From a virus, in the IMG/VR virus record IMGVR_UViG_3300044815_000112, positions 1-33,289 of that record: a stretch of DNA of 33,289 nt; one strand, written 5' to 3'. Below, one piece after another: positions 14,680 to 22,573 of the stretch; the first letter of the stretch is position 1, and each line of letters starts with the position of its first letter. Below the pieces are notes generated by a model. That model was not told the origin of the DNA. It was given only the letters and a program-made list of their open reading frames with translations, and made no database searches. Both the position numbers and the translations under genes were made by a program.

Positions 14680-15867
14680 ATGGCTGGCATTTCCGCGCTC
14701 GGCACCACCTACAACCTCCCGAACTACACGGGGCTGCTGTTCGGCCTGACCCCCGCTGACACGCCGTTCTTCTCGGCGATCGGCGGCCTGTCCGGCGGCG
14801 GGCAGACCACGGATCTCGAGTTCGAGTGGGGCACCTACGACCTGCGCTCGGCCGGGCAGAACGTGGCCCTCGAGGGCCAGGACGCGCCGACCCCGCAGGA
14901 ACGGGTTCGGGGCACCGCGAACAACATCCTGCAGATCCACCAGGAGGCCGTCGCGGTCTCGTACACCAAGCAGGCCGCGATCGCGCGCCTGGGCGGCCTG
15001 GCCAGCCAGGGTACCGACAACTCGGTGAACAACGAGCTGGACTGGCAGACCGAGGTGATGCTGCAGCAGATGGTGCGCGACATCAACTGGTCGTTCATCA
15101 ACGGCGTCTACCAGAAGCCGGCGGACAACACGACCGCCCGCAAGACCCGGGGCATCCTCGCCGCGATCACCTCCAATGTGGTCAGCGCCGCCGGCGCGAA
15201 CACCTCGGGCGCCGCAGTGGCGACGACCGACATCATCACCTCGACGGCCCACGGCCTGGCCGTCGGTGACACGGTCCGCTTCAACGCGGTCGGCACGGCG
15301 ACTCCGCTGTCGACGGCGCTGGTGTACTACGTCAGCGCGACGAACTTCGCGGCGAACACGTTCTCAGTGTCGATCGTCAAGGGCGGCACGATCGTCGACA
15401 TCACCGTCGACGGCACCGTGAACTGGAACAAGGGCGCGGCGCTGACCAAGGCGATCATCGACTCGACCGCGCAGATGGCCTACGACAACGGCGGCCTGAC
15501 CGGTGCGGAGCCCACGATCCTGGTCGGCTCGGCGCAGAAGCTCGCCGTGACCGCGGCGTACGTGGCCGCCGGTTACGTGACCAAGGAGCTGCAGGGCAAC
15601 GTCGGCGGCGTGACGGTGTCGCGGATCGAGACGGACTTCGGGCCGCTGAACATCATGCTCGACCGGGCGATGCCGCAGGACACCATGGCGATCGTGACGA
15701 TGGGCCAGTGCAAGCCGGTCTTCCTCGAGGTGCCCGGCAAGGGCCATTTTTTCGAGGAGCCGCTGGCGAAGACCGGCGCGACCGACCGCAACCAGCTGTA
15801 CGGCGAGACGGGTCTCGCCTACGGCAACCAGCTGACCCACGCGAAGATCACCGGACTGAAGGGCTGA
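14680..15867 (+). CDS. Major capsid protein with inserted beta domain
   Basis: A 395 aa protein from ATG 14680, with a strong SD GAAGGGAG. The pattern resembles SU10/DUF5309-type HK97-fold capsid proteins: GLLFGLTPADTPFFSAIGG at 19-37, YTKQAAIARLGG at 95-106, LDWQTEVMLQQMVRDI near 120-135, and the C-terminal GQCKPVFLEVPGKGHF. Residues about 168-248 look like an added beta-rich module (STAHGLAVGDTVRF, YYVSATNFAANTFSVS) between two HK97-type segments. It could decorate the capsid surface. The N-terminus has no delta-domain, fitting the separate scaffold. Confidence 0.88.
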   Translation: MAGISALGTTYNLPNYTGLLFGLTPADTPFFSAIGGLSGGGQTTDLEFEWGTYDLRSAGQNVALEGQDAPTPQERVRGTANNILQIHQEAVAVSYTKQAAIARLGGLASQGTDNSVNNELDWQTEVMLQQMVRDINWSFINGVYQKPADNTTARKTRGILAAITSNVVSAAGANTSGAAVATTDIITSTAHGLAVGDTVRFNAVGTATPLSTALVYYVSATNFAANTFSVSIVKGGTIVDITVDGTVNWNKGAALTKAIIDSTAQMAYDNGGLTGAEPTILVGSAQKLAVTAAYVAAGYVTKELQGNVGGVTVSRIETDFGPLNIMLDRAMPQDTMAIVTMGQCKPVFLEVPGKGHFFEEPLAKTGATDRNQLYGETGLAYGNQLTHAKITGLKG

Positions 15868-15878
15868 GGAGCCAGCGC

Positions 15879-16415
15879 ATGAGCGACGAGACGAAAAACG
15901 ACGACATGGTCGTCAAGGCCGGTTCGGTCACCGTCCTGCGCCAGGTCGGCGCCGGGAAGGCCTGGGTGGACGTGGCCCAGGGCGCGCCGGTCGGCGACCT
16001 GGACGACGAGACCCGCGACCGGCTGCTGGCCTCCGGTGCGATCGGCAAGAAGGACGACGCCGCGTACGTGGCCGTCGCCCGGCCGGTGGCCGGCGAGGTC
16101 GAGCCGGACGAGATCGACAAGGACATCATCCCGGCCGGCTCGGTCGAGCAGGTCCTCGGCTGGGTCGGCGACGACCTGGCCCGGGCCCGGGTGGCGGCGG
16201 AGATGGAGCGGGCGAAGGGCCCGAAGGCGCGCGCCGGGCTGCTCAAGCAGCTCGACGAGGTCCGGGCCGGCCTGGAGACCGACCCGCCGACGGTGCCCGA
16301 GGCGTTCGACGGCACTATCCAGCCGGCCGCGGCCGGTGGCGTGGTGACCCCGGTCGACGACTCGGCCGTTGAGGGCAAGACCGCGGACGAGGCTCCGGCC
16401 TCGAAGCGCCGCTAA
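15879..16415 (+). CDS. Acidic head-region protein (178 aa)
   Basis: A 178 aa protein from ATG 15879, with SD GAGGAG, 11 bp after the capsid gene. It has a small beta-like N-terminus (VVKAGSVTVLRQVGAGKAWVDV) and a helical middle (DDLARARVAAEMERAKG). The low-complexity C-terminus is rich in Ala, Pro and acidic residues. Genes in this slot in actinophages often encode short head or head-tail proteins of unknown function. It could be a minor decoration or assembly factor. The role is not seen in the sequence. Confidence 0.55.
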   Translation: MSDETKNDDMVVKAGSVTVLRQVGAGKAWVDVAQGAPVGDLDDETRDRLLASGAIGKKDDAAYVAVARPVAGEVEPDEIDKDIIPAGSVEQVLGWVGDDLARARVAAEMERAKGPKARAGLLKQLDEVRAGLETDPPTVPEAFDGTIQPAAAGGVVTPVDDSAVEGKTADEAPASKRR

Positions 16416-16439
16416 CCGACGCAGGAAGGCGAGGTCTCC

Positions 16440-17039
16440 ATGGCCGACATGCTCGCAACGCCGGCGGACCTCGCCTCTGCTCTCCAGCGCGACGTCGACA
16501 CGGCCAGTGCGACGCTGGCGCTGGAGGTCACCACGGCGGTGGTGCAGGTCGGCGCCGGTGGTCAGCGGATCGTCCGGGCGACCAGCACCGACGAGGTCCT
16601 TTACGGCGGCCCGGACCGCGTGCTGCGCCTGCCGCAGCAGCCGGTGATCTCGGTCGCCTCGGTGTCCTACGGCGGTGTGCTGCTGACGCAGGGCACGGCC
16701 TCGGGCACGTGGCGGCTGGCGAAGCACGGCATCTGGCGCGACCTCGGCTGGGCAGGCTACTCGTGGGAGGGCCCGGTGCAGGTGGCGGTGACCTACACCC
16801 ACGGCTACGACCCGGCCGGCTCGGACTCGGACAAGCAGCAGCTCCAGCTGGGCCGCGGCTTCACGTTGTCGCTGGCGCGGGGGCTGTTCACGAACCCGGA
16901 CGGCACGATCCGCGAGCAGATCGACGACTACTCGGTCGCGTACGCAGAGGCCTCGGCCGCCCTGGACGCCTCGCCGTCGATGAGGGCCCTGCTCCGCAAG
17001 CAGTACGGGCCCAAGGCCCGCATGGTCAGCGTCATCTAA
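16440..17039 (+). CDS. Head-to-tail adaptor (gp6/gp15-like)
   Basis: A 199 aa protein from ATG 16440, SD GGAAGG. The N-terminal helix segment (LATPADLASALQRDVDTASA) resembles the opening of the HK97 gp6/SPP1 gp15-like connector family. A beta-rich insert with RIVRATSTDEVLYGGP and LPQQPVISVASVSYGG follows, and closing helices end in LRKQYGPKARMVSVI. Adaptors of this type form a ring beneath the portal. Position between capsid and tail terminator genes supports the call. Confidence 0.78.
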   Translation: MADMLATPADLASALQRDVDTASATLALEVTTAVVQVGAGGQRIVRATSTDEVLYGGPDRVLRLPQQPVISVASVSYGGVLLTQGTASGTWRLAKHGIWRDLGWAGYSWEGPVQVAVTYTHGYDPAGSDSDKQQLQLGRGFTLSLARGLFTNPDGTIREQIDDYSVAYAEASAALDASPSMRALLRKQYGPKARMVSVI

Positions 17040-17048
17040 GGAGCAGCC

Positions 17049-18392
17049 GTGGCGTCGCTGTTCACTTCCCAGACGCCCACAGGCACGAACAACTCCGACG
17101 GCACCCCGACGATCGCCGTCGCGACCACCCTGGTCTTCGCCGTATCGGGCACGATCACCGCGATCCGCTGGTACTGCACGGCGAACACCGGCGGCACGTG
17201 GACCGGCTACATCTGGCAGCCGACCGCCTCGGACTCGTCCGGCGCCGGGACCCAGCTGACCTCGCAGGTCGCGGCGACGCCGACCGGCAGCACGTGGAAC
17301 TCGATCACGCTCAGCTCGCCGGTGAGCGTCACAGCCGGGGTCGCGTACCGCATCGGTATCCACAATTCGCAGGGCCGGTACGTCAACTCCGGCTCGTTTT
17401 TCGGCTCGGCGCTGGTCAACGGCAACATCACCGGCATTGCCGACGGGGCGACCGTCGGCGGCCTGGTCCTGAACAACGGCACGTTCAACATCGGCTCTTC
17501 GGCCGCGTACCCGGCGGCGACGTTCTCCGCGGCCTGCTACTTCGTCGACGCCGACTTCACGGCCGGCTCGTCGACTGTCAACGGCACCGCGACGGTGGCT
17601 GGTGCCGGTGCGGTGACCGCGGCGGCGCAGCAGGGCGCTTCGGCGGCGGTGGCCGGGGCTGGCTCCGTGTCCACCTCGGTCAGGCTTTCGAGCTCGGCCG
17701 CGGTGACCGGGTCGGGCACGGTGTCCGCCGTTGCCCGGCAGCAGGCCGGCGCGTCGGCGTCCGGCGTCGGCGCGGTCAGCGCCGTGGCCGCCCAGCAGGC
17801 CACGGCCTCCGTCGCCGGGGCAGGATCCGTCACCGCGAACGCGGGCGGCGTGATCAACGGAACCGCCTCGGTCGCCGGCGCGGGCAGCGTCACCGCAGCG
17901 GCCGCGATCCAGGCCGGCGCCACGGTCGTCGGTGCCGGCTCTACATCCGCAGCGGCGACTCAGCGGTCCACCGCGGCGGCCACCGGCGCGGGCTCGGTCT
18001 CGGCGCTCGCCGGCCAGTCGGGCACGGCGAGCGTGACGGGCGCCGGCTCGGTGACCGCCGGCGGAGGCGGCCAGACCTTTGCCACGGCGAGCGTCTCCGG
18101 CGCAGGCAGCGTTACGGCGGCCGGGCGCACCGCCAGCACCGCGAGCGTCATCGGCGCCGGCGCGGTCGTCGCGCTGGCCCGGATCCAGGCCGGCGCCACG
18201 GTCGCCGGATCGGGCCAGGTCTCCGCCGCAGCCAGCTCGACCGTCTTCGGCACGGCCGCCGTCGCCGGTCTCGGCTTCGTGTCGGCGGACGCCAGCGGCC
18301 GGATCACCCCGCGCCCCTTCGCGGGCAACACTTCCCGCCCCGGCTCGGGCACCACGACGCGGCCCTTCGCGGGCGTCACCGCGCGGCCCTGA
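17049..18392 (+). CDS. DUF4082-like protein with ~13 Ala/Gly/Val repeats
   Basis: A 447 aa protein from GTG 17049, SD AAGGAG. Residues 1-172 match a DUF4082-like beta-sandwich (SLFTSQTPTGTNNSDG, then TITAIRWYCTAN). From about 178 to 420 come about 13 imperfect repeats of 17-20 residues with consensus A-x-V-x-GAGSVTA (for example ATASVAGAGSVTANAG). The end has RPFAG-x-T-x-RP motifs. The repeats suggest a beta-solenoid or extended fibre. Placed among head-tail connector genes, it is probably a capsid or neck appendage; a head fibre or carbohydrate-binding role is inferred. Confidence 0.7.
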   Translation: MASLFTSQTPTGTNNSDGTPTIAVATTLVFAVSGTITAIRWYCTANTGGTWTGYIWQPTASDSSGAGTQLTSQVAATPTGSTWNSITLSSPVSVTAGVAYRIGIHNSQGRYVNSGSFFGSALVNGNITGIADGATVGGLVLNNGTFNIGSSAAYPAATFSAACYFVDADFTAGSSTVNGTATVAGAGAVTAAAQQGASAAVAGAGSVSTSVRLSSSAAVTGSGTVSAVARQQAGASASGVGAVSAVAAQQATASVAGAGSVTANAGGVINGTASVAGAGSVTAAAAIQAGATVVGAGSTSAAATQRSTAAATGAGSVSALAGQSGTASVTGAGSVTAGGGGQTFATASVSGAGSVTAAGRTASTASVIGAGAVVALARIQAGATVAGSGQVSAAASSTVFGTAAVAGLGFVSADASGRITPRPFAGNTSRPGSGTTTRPFAGVTARP

Positions 18393-18403
18393 GAGGACAG
18401 CAG

Positions 18404-18574
18404 ATGACCGACAACCCGGACGCCGAGAAGATCGAGACCGTGCAGGTCGGCTGGGTCGTCACCGACCCCGACGGCAACGTCGTCGACTCCGGCGGCGTCA
18501 CCGAGGCCAAGGCAACCGCGTGGGTCGGCGAGATGCTCGCCGAGGCCGCCAGGAACGAAGGAGAGCAGGACTGA
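18404..18574 (+). CDS. Small acidic protein (56 aa)
   Basis: A 56 aa protein from ATG 18404, SD GAGAGGA. It has a compact beta-beta-alpha-like pattern: TVQVGWVVTDPDGNVVDSGG, then KATAWVGEMLAEAARN. It shares a one-base overlap (TGATG) with the next gene, showing coupling to the tail-fibre-like protein. No family is identified. It may be a small chaperone or accessory of the appendage proteins. Confidence 0.55.
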   Translation: MTDNPDAEKIETVQVGWVVTDPDGNVVDSGGVTEAKATAWVGEMLAEAARNEGEQD

Positions 18575-19002
18575 TGGCCGGTATCCCGCAGTCGATGGCG
18601 TCGAACATCCTCAACGCCACCACCCCGACCGGCACGTCCGGCGCCCCGGGCACCTGGACTGCGTTCGCCGCTTCCGCGATGAAGGTTCGGCTCAACTCGA
18701 CGTCGTCCACCGCCTCGGCGAACGGCACCCAACTGACCGGCACCGGCTACACCGCCGGCGGCACCGCCGTCCCCGCCGCGTCGACCGCGTCGAGCTCGGG
18801 CAGCGCGGTTACCCTCCCGGCTTCCTCGGCGCTGTCGTGGACGAACGGCTCGGGCGGTGCCTGGTCGATCCAGTCGTTCGACCTGACCGACTCGGCCGCG
18901 GCCCGGTCCTGGTTCGGGGACTTCAACGGGGCGCCGATCAGCATCGCGAACGGCAACACGTTCACCCTGGCCGTCGGCGCGATCTCGATCGCCGCGGCCT
19001 GA
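18574..19002 (+). CDS. Tail-fibre-like/decoration protein (142 aa)
   Basis: A 142 aa protein from ATG 18574. It is rich in Ser, Thr, Ala and Gly, with the pattern AMKVRLNSTSSTASANGTQL, then GTGYTAGG, VTLPASSALSWTN, and a C-terminal FTLAVGAISIAAA. I recognise this as the compact beta-barrel family annotated as phage tail fibre protein, in which xGTxLTGxGYxR/A is typical. In this slot it may form spikes or capsid decoration with the repeat protein upstream. Role inferred. Confidence 0.6.
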   Translation: MAGIPQSMASNILNATTPTGTSGAPGTWTAFAASAMKVRLNSTSSTASANGTQLTGTGYTAGGTAVPAASTASSSGSAVTLPASSALSWTNGSGGAWSIQSFDLTDSAAARSWFGDFNGAPISIANGNTFTLAVGAISIAAA

Positions 19003-19006
19003 GCTG

Positions 19007-19408
19007 ATGTCCCGCGAATCCGCGCTGGCCCGGGGCCGCTCAGCCGCCGAGATCAGCATGGTCGACGCGTGCACGATCCGCCGGATCACCGGCACGGTCT
19101 CGGACGACTTCTCCGGCGAGCCGGTGGAGACCTACCTCAGCCCGGACCCGTACGTGGGCAAATGCCGGGTGCAGAACGACCGGGCGCAGGCGCAGGAACA
19201 CAACGTCGCCGAGGACTACCAGCTGCTGCTGCGCCTCGGGGTCCAGCTACCCATGTCGGTGGTCGGCCTCGAGGTCGGCGACATCGTCACGATCACCAGC
19301 TCCGCCCATGACCCGGACCTGCCGGGCCGGGTGTTCCTGATCCGCGACCTGGCGCACAAGACCGACGCCACCGCCCGCCGCGTCCAGGTCACGGAGAGGA
19401 CGAGCTGA
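19007..19408 (+). CDS. Head-tail stopper-like protein (DUF6093-like)
   Basis: A 133 aa protein from ATG 19007. The pattern MVDACTIRRITG, GKCRVQND and GDIVTITSSAHDPDLPGRVF followed by RRVQVTE is that of small beta-barrel connectors of the DUF6093/stopper type. These close the head channel after packaging and join the tail. Order (adaptor, appendages, stopper, gp10-like, terminator, tail tube) supports the role. The stop overlaps the next ATG by one base. Confidence 0.68.
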   Translation: MSRESALARGRSAAEISMVDACTIRRITGTVSDDFSGEPVETYLSPDPYVGKCRVQNDRAQAQEHNVAEDYQLLLRLGVQLPMSVVGLEVGDIVTITSSAHDPDLPGRVFLIRDLAHKTDATARRVQVTERTS

Positions 19409-19815
19409 TGCAGGTCGAGATCACGGGCATCGACGGTGCGTCCGGCCTCGACGGGCTGGCGGCCGACCTGATCGCGGCCGACCGAGAGATGCTCGGCGAG
19501 GTCCGCGCGGTGACCCAGAAGGGCCTGCTGAACATCAAGACCGACTGGCGGCGCACCTGGTCGGGACACCCGCGGATCAAGTTCCTGCCGAGCGATATCA
19601 CCTACGACACCGAGCAGACCGCCAGCAAGGTCTCCGGTGAGGTCGGCCCGGAGCACGGCCGTCGCGGGGCCAGCCTGGCCAACCTCATCGAGTACGAGTT
19701 CGGCGGCGTGCACTCCGCGCCGATCCCCGGCGGCGCCCCGGCGCTGGAGCGCGAGCAGCCGAAGTACACCAAGACGCTCGAGGACGCGATCGTCCGGAAG
19801 ATTGAGCGCCGGTGA
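19408..19815 (+). CDS. Tail completion protein (HK97 gp10-like)
   Basis: A 135 aa protein from ATG 19408. An N-terminal helix (LDGLAADLIAADREMLGEV) precedes KTDWRRTW and a beta-rich part with ITYDTEQTASKVSGEVGP, followed by IEYEFGGVHSAP, as in HK97 gp10-like neck proteins. The C-terminus is a basic helix. It joins the head and tail ends. The stop overlaps the next GTG by 4 bp. Confidence 0.68.
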   Translation: MQVEITGIDGASGLDGLAADLIAADREMLGEVRAVTQKGLLNIKTDWRRTWSGHPRIKFLPSDITYDTEQTASKVSGEVGPEHGRRGASLANLIEYEFGGVHSAPIPGGAPALEREQPKYTKTLEDAIVRKIERR

Positions 19816-20243
19816 AAAACATCCTGCAGCTGCACCTGGCCGCGATCAATGATCGCCTGGACGCCGACAACACCGCGCCCACCCTGGTCGTGCTCACCGG
19901 CCTGGTCCCGCCCGACCAGGTGCTGCCGTACGTGCTGGTGCACTACCGCCTGTGGACCCCGTCCGGGGCGGTGGAGCCGGAGAAGGTCTCCCTCGAGAAG
20001 ACCTCCGACGTGATCAACCTCAGTGCCTACTGCCACTGCGTCGGCCGGGACGTCCACGGTGCCCTGGCCGTGGCCGGCCGAGTGCGTACGCAGCTGCTCG
20101 GCTGGATCCCCACGATCGCCGGCCGGATCTGCTTCCCGGTCTCGCACGAGAACAGCGTCCCGGCGGATCCGGACGAGACGACCGGGACGACCTACGTCGA
20201 CCAGATCGACGTCTACGCCTTCACCAGCCTGCCGGCCGCCTGA
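19812..20243 (+). CDS. Tail terminator protein
   Basis: A 143 aa protein from GTG 19812. The pattern VLPYVLVHYRLWTPSG, LSAYCHCVGRDVHGALAVAG and the final TYVDQIDVYAFTSLP fits the small alpha/beta tail terminator fold, in which a central VxVHYR strand and a HGALAVAGRVR helix are common. These proteins cap the tail tube and set its end. Located just before the tail tube genes. The family assignment rests on order and pattern. Confidence 0.65.
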   Translation: MKNILQLHLAAINDRLDADNTAPTLVVLTGLVPPDQVLPYVLVHYRLWTPSGAVEPEKVSLEKTSDVINLSAYCHCVGRDVHGALAVAGRVRTQLLGWIPTIAGRICFPVSHENSVPADPDETTGTTYVDQIDVYAFTSLPAA

Positions 20244-20291
20244 TCTCGGACCGGCGCTCTTCCTGCTCATCCACCAGAGGAGGTGCGCCGT

Positions 20292-20627
20292 ATGGCGCTC
20301 CAGGTAACCCAGGGACTCACCACGACGGCCGCGGCTCCGGCGCCGCTCACGCCGTCGGCGACCGAGACGATCGGCTCGGGCAGCTTCGGCGTGCAGGGCT
20401 GCTACATCCGGGTCATCACCACCGGCACCACGACCACGGTGACGACGCTCGACCCGACCGTCACCGACATCGGCAACCCGGGCGCGCCGGTCGGCCAGGT
20501 CATGCCCGCGACCGGCTCCCGGCAGTGGCTCATCCCGAACGGCGCGGTGAACCCGAGCACCGGCCTCGCCTCCGTCACCTTCACCGGCGCGCTGACCGGC
20601 GTGACCTACGAGCTCACGCGCGTCTGA
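20292..20627 (+). CDS. Small tail-region beta protein (111 aa)
   Basis: A 111 aa protein. ATG 20292 has an ideal SD (GAGGAGG at 20277-20283); the in-frame GTG 20283 overlaps that SD and is rejected. It is rich in Thr, Gly and Val, has no charged clusters, and is beta-predicted (CYIRVITTGTTTTVTTL). No recognised family. It may be a minor tail or tube accessory, co-expressed with the tail tube protein. Confidence 0.6.
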   Translation: MALQVTQGLTTTAAAPAPLTPSATETIGSGSFGVQGCYIRVITTGTTTTVTTLDPTVTDIGNPGAPVGQVMPATGSRQWLIPNGAVNPSTGLASVTFTGALTGVTYELTRV

Positions 20628-20640
20628 AAGGGCCTGACCG

Positions 20641-20988
20641 ATGACGGACAAGAAGACCTACTGGATCCACGACGGCGGCGACACCTACGCCCTCGTGACC
20701 GGCGCCGAGGAGCGCGACCGCTACGTCGGCGCCGGCTGGGCCGAGACCGACGAGCCCACCTCCGGCTTCGTGTCGGTGTGGCGCGACGGGATCGAGAAGC
20801 CCGGCCGGACCCCGATCGACGCGCTGCGCGAGGTGTACGAGCCGGCCGGGTGGCTGGCCGGCCCGCCGGAGGACGGGCTGAACCCGTTCCTCGCGGTGGC
20901 CGAGGAGACGTCCGCTGCGGCGGAGAGCAAGTCCACCCCGAAGACCAGCCCGAAGTCCGCCGCCAGCGGCGCCGAGAAGCAGGAGTAG
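20641..20988 (+). CDS. Tail-region protein with compact N-terminal domain (115 aa)
   Basis: A 115 aa protein from ATG 20641, SD GAAAGGG. The N-terminal half (KTYWIHDGGDTYALVTGAEE, ERDRYVGAGWAET) looks like a small globular domain. The C-terminus is a Lys/Ser/Ala-rich low-complexity tail. It lies between a beta protein and the tail tube gene, with a 3 bp gap to the latter. Family not identified. Confidence 0.55.
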   Translation: MTDKKTYWIHDGGDTYALVTGAEERDRYVGAGWAETDEPTSGFVSVWRDGIEKPGRTPIDALREVYEPAGWLAGPPEDGLNPFLAVAEETSAAAESKSTPKTSPKSAASGAEKQE

Positions 20989-20991
20989 TAG

Positions 20992-21477
20992 ATGGCCGAC
21001 ATCATCGGCGACGGTAACGAAAGGTGGGACTTCGTCCTGTCGGTCGCCAACATCGCCGCCCCGACCGCCGCGGAGTGCAACGGTGGCACGCGCTTGTCGC
21101 AGTGGATGACCAAGGATGGTGCCACGGGCTTCGTGGCGGCGACCGCGGACGCGCCGACCAGCTCCAAGGAGTCGACGTTCCAGACGGCGGTCAACGGCAT
21201 GCAGTCGTTCTCCGACCCGAAGCTCACGCTCAAGCGGCAGACCCCGCTGGGCAGCGACGCGGCGTTCATCGCCCTGGCGACCAACGCGACGGGCTACCTG
21301 ATCCGCCGCAACTCGAAGACCGCAACCGCGGCGCACGTGGCCGGTGACCTGGTCGACGTGTTCCCGATCCAGGTCAGCCAGAAGGGCAAGAACGACCAGG
21401 CCGACAACATGCCGGAGAAGTACGACGTGCCGGTGAAGATCACCGCGCAGCCGCGCTTCGACGTCGCCGTCGTCTGA
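20992..21477 (+). CDS. Major tail (tube) protein
   Basis: A 161 aa protein from ATG 20992, SD CAGGAG. Tail-tube-like features include beta-rich strands, an ATADAPTSSKESTFQTAVNG loop and a strand-turn-strand end GLP-free (QVSQKGKNDQADNMPEKYDV, VKITAQPRFDVAVV). It is followed by a strong terminator, as expected for a highly expressed structural protein, and by the tail chaperone and tape measure. Order makes the call likely. Confidence 0.8.
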   Translation: MADIIGDGNERWDFVLSVANIAAPTAAECNGGTRLSQWMTKDGATGFVAATADAPTSSKESTFQTAVNGMQSFSDPKLTLKRQTPLGSDAAFIALATNATGYLIRRNSKTATAAHVAGDLVDVFPIQVSQKGKNDQADNMPEKYDVPVKITAQPRFDVAVV

Positions 21478-21513
21478 TCCACCTCGTTCTACCCAGCTTC
21501 TAAGTACGCACCG

Positions 21514-21547
21514 CCCCGGAAACCCCCACGGTTTCGCGGGGTTTTTT
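21514..21547 (+). terminator. Strong intrinsic terminator after tail tube gene
   Basis: The stem pairs CCCCG-GAAAC with GTTTC-(G)-CGGGG, with a single bulged G and a 7 nt loop, followed by TTTTTT at 21542-21547. A textbook rho-independent terminator. It probably reduces expression of downstream tail genes relative to the tube protein. Confidence 0.9.
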
Positions 21548-21610
21548 CGTGCCCGGATTCGGATCGCCTGGCGGTGTCCGGGTCCGGGCGCCAAACCGCC
21601 AGGAGATCCG

Positions 21611-22198
21611 ATGCCAAGTCGTCCCCGCAAGAACGCCGTCACCGCGGCCGTCACCAAGCCGGACTTCGCTGCGCTGCTGTCGAAGGCGAAGCTGCCGGAG
21701 AGCATCGTCCAGGTTTGCCTGCGGGGTGACCTGGCCGCCGACTTCGAGGTCGCCGACAAGGCGCTCACCGAGGCGCAGAAGCGGCCGAGCACCGGCAAGG
21801 AAGACGCCGGAATCACGCTGCTGATCGAGCGGGTCGAGCAGATCCAGGCCGAGATGCGCGAGAGCACCTACCCATTCCGGATGCGCGCCATGGACCGCCC
21901 CGCGTTCCGGGCGCTGATGGCCGACCACCCGCCCCGGCGCGACCCGGAGACCGGCGACCCGGACCCCGACGACGCCCAGGTCGGCTTCGACCGCACCGCG
22001 TTCTTCGACGCGCTGCTCAGGGCCGCCACCGTCGATCCTGTGCTCGACGACGCCGGGTGGGCCGACCTGCTGCCCAAGCTCACCGACCGGCAGTACGGCG
22101 ACCTCACCGACGCGGCCTGGTTCGTCAACCGCTCCGAGGTCAGCGTCCCTTTCTCGTTGGCCGCATCGCGAGCGAGGCGGCCTTCCGCCGACGAGTAG
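21611..22198 (+). CDS. Tail assembly chaperone, short form (G)
   Basis: A 195 aa protein from ATG 21611, SD AGGAG. The N-terminal basic tail (PSRPRKNAVTAAVTKPDF) is followed by a helical chaperone-like body. Position between tail tube and tape measure is the fixed slot for the lambda G-like protein. The last 14 or so codons follow the slippery heptamer and are replaced in the longer -1 product. The short form is the major product. Confidence 0.8.
   Translation: MPSRPRKNAVTAAVTKPDFAALLSKAKLPESIVQVCLRGDLAADFEVADKALTEAQKRPSTGKEDAGITLLIERVEQIQAEMRESTYPFRMRAMDRPAFRALMADHPPRRDPETGDPDPDDAQVGFDRTAFFDALLRAATVDPVLDDAGWADLLPKLTDRQYGDLTDAAWFVNRSEVSVPFSLAASRARRPSADE
22147..22182 (+). promoter_or_regulatory. 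-1 programmed frameshift site with stem-loop
   Basis: Slippery heptamer CCCTTTC at 22147-22153, in the proper phase (C CCT TTC in the zero frame). Five bases later a stem GGCCGC (22159-22164) / GCGGCC (22177-22182) encloses a 12 nt loop. X XXY YYZ form, phase and spacing all match a -1 programmed frameshift that fuses the short and long chaperone frames. Confidence 0.78.
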
Positions 22199-22569
22199 AA
22201 CTCGCCGAACGGCTCGGCATCCCGCCGTCGCGCCTCGACGGCCGGGAGCCGGCCGAGACCACCGAGCACGAGTACGCCGACGGCCAGCTGGTCCGCTCGG
22301 TGACCAAGCGAGAACCGCTCTACACCGAGCGGGACCGGGCCGAGCTGCTGGCCCTCGGCGAGTACCGGGCGTCGCTGTGTCCCTGCGGCTGCGGCCACCC
22401 GGTGGCCGAAACGACCGCCCACTGGACGGTCGGGCCCGAGTACGACGCCACCAAGGTCACCTGCCGGGCCCGGGCCGAGCTGAACGAGGCGAAGCGCGGC
22501 GCCGTCGAGCGCGACAAGAGCGACGCGGACGCGTGGCTGTGGTCCATCCAATCGCAGAAGCGGAGGTGA
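22153..22569 (+). CDS. Tail assembly chaperone, frameshift extension (T)
   Basis: The -1 frame continues to TGA 22569. The fusion from ATG 21611 would be 319 aa, with about 138 residues from this frame. It holds RRRVELAERLGIPPSRLDGR, a segment typical of GT extension domains, and a cysteine motif LCPCGCGHPVAET. No good independent start or SD is seen, so production depends on frameshifting. In lambda, gpGT binds the tape measure while gpG binds the tube protein. The stop is 2 bp before the tape measure start. The GT arrangement is inferred from slippery-site context. Confidence 0.75.
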   Translation, partial: LVGRIASEAAFRRRVELAERLGIPPSRLDGREPAETTEHEYADGQLVRSVTKREPLYTERDRAELLALGEYRASLCPCGCGHPVAETTAHWTVGPEYDATKVTCRARAELNEAKRGAVERDKSDADAWLWSIQSQKRR

Positions 22570-22573
22570 CCCG

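Noticed and set aside
17580-18309. CRISPR-like or noncoding tandem repeat
   Set aside because: The repeats are in phase with one continuous coding frame, vary in length and sequence and lack spacers; they encode protein repeats.
16709-18574. A 621 aa + strand frame across the connector and repeat genes
   Set aside because: Only its last 56 codons (18404-18574) look real; the rest is an out-of-frame, Arg/Gly-rich reading of 17049-18392.
22057-22569. Independent start of the second tail chaperone frame
   Set aside because: No ribosome site, the first residues are a shadow of the upstream frame, and a precise slippery heptamer explains expression as a fusion.
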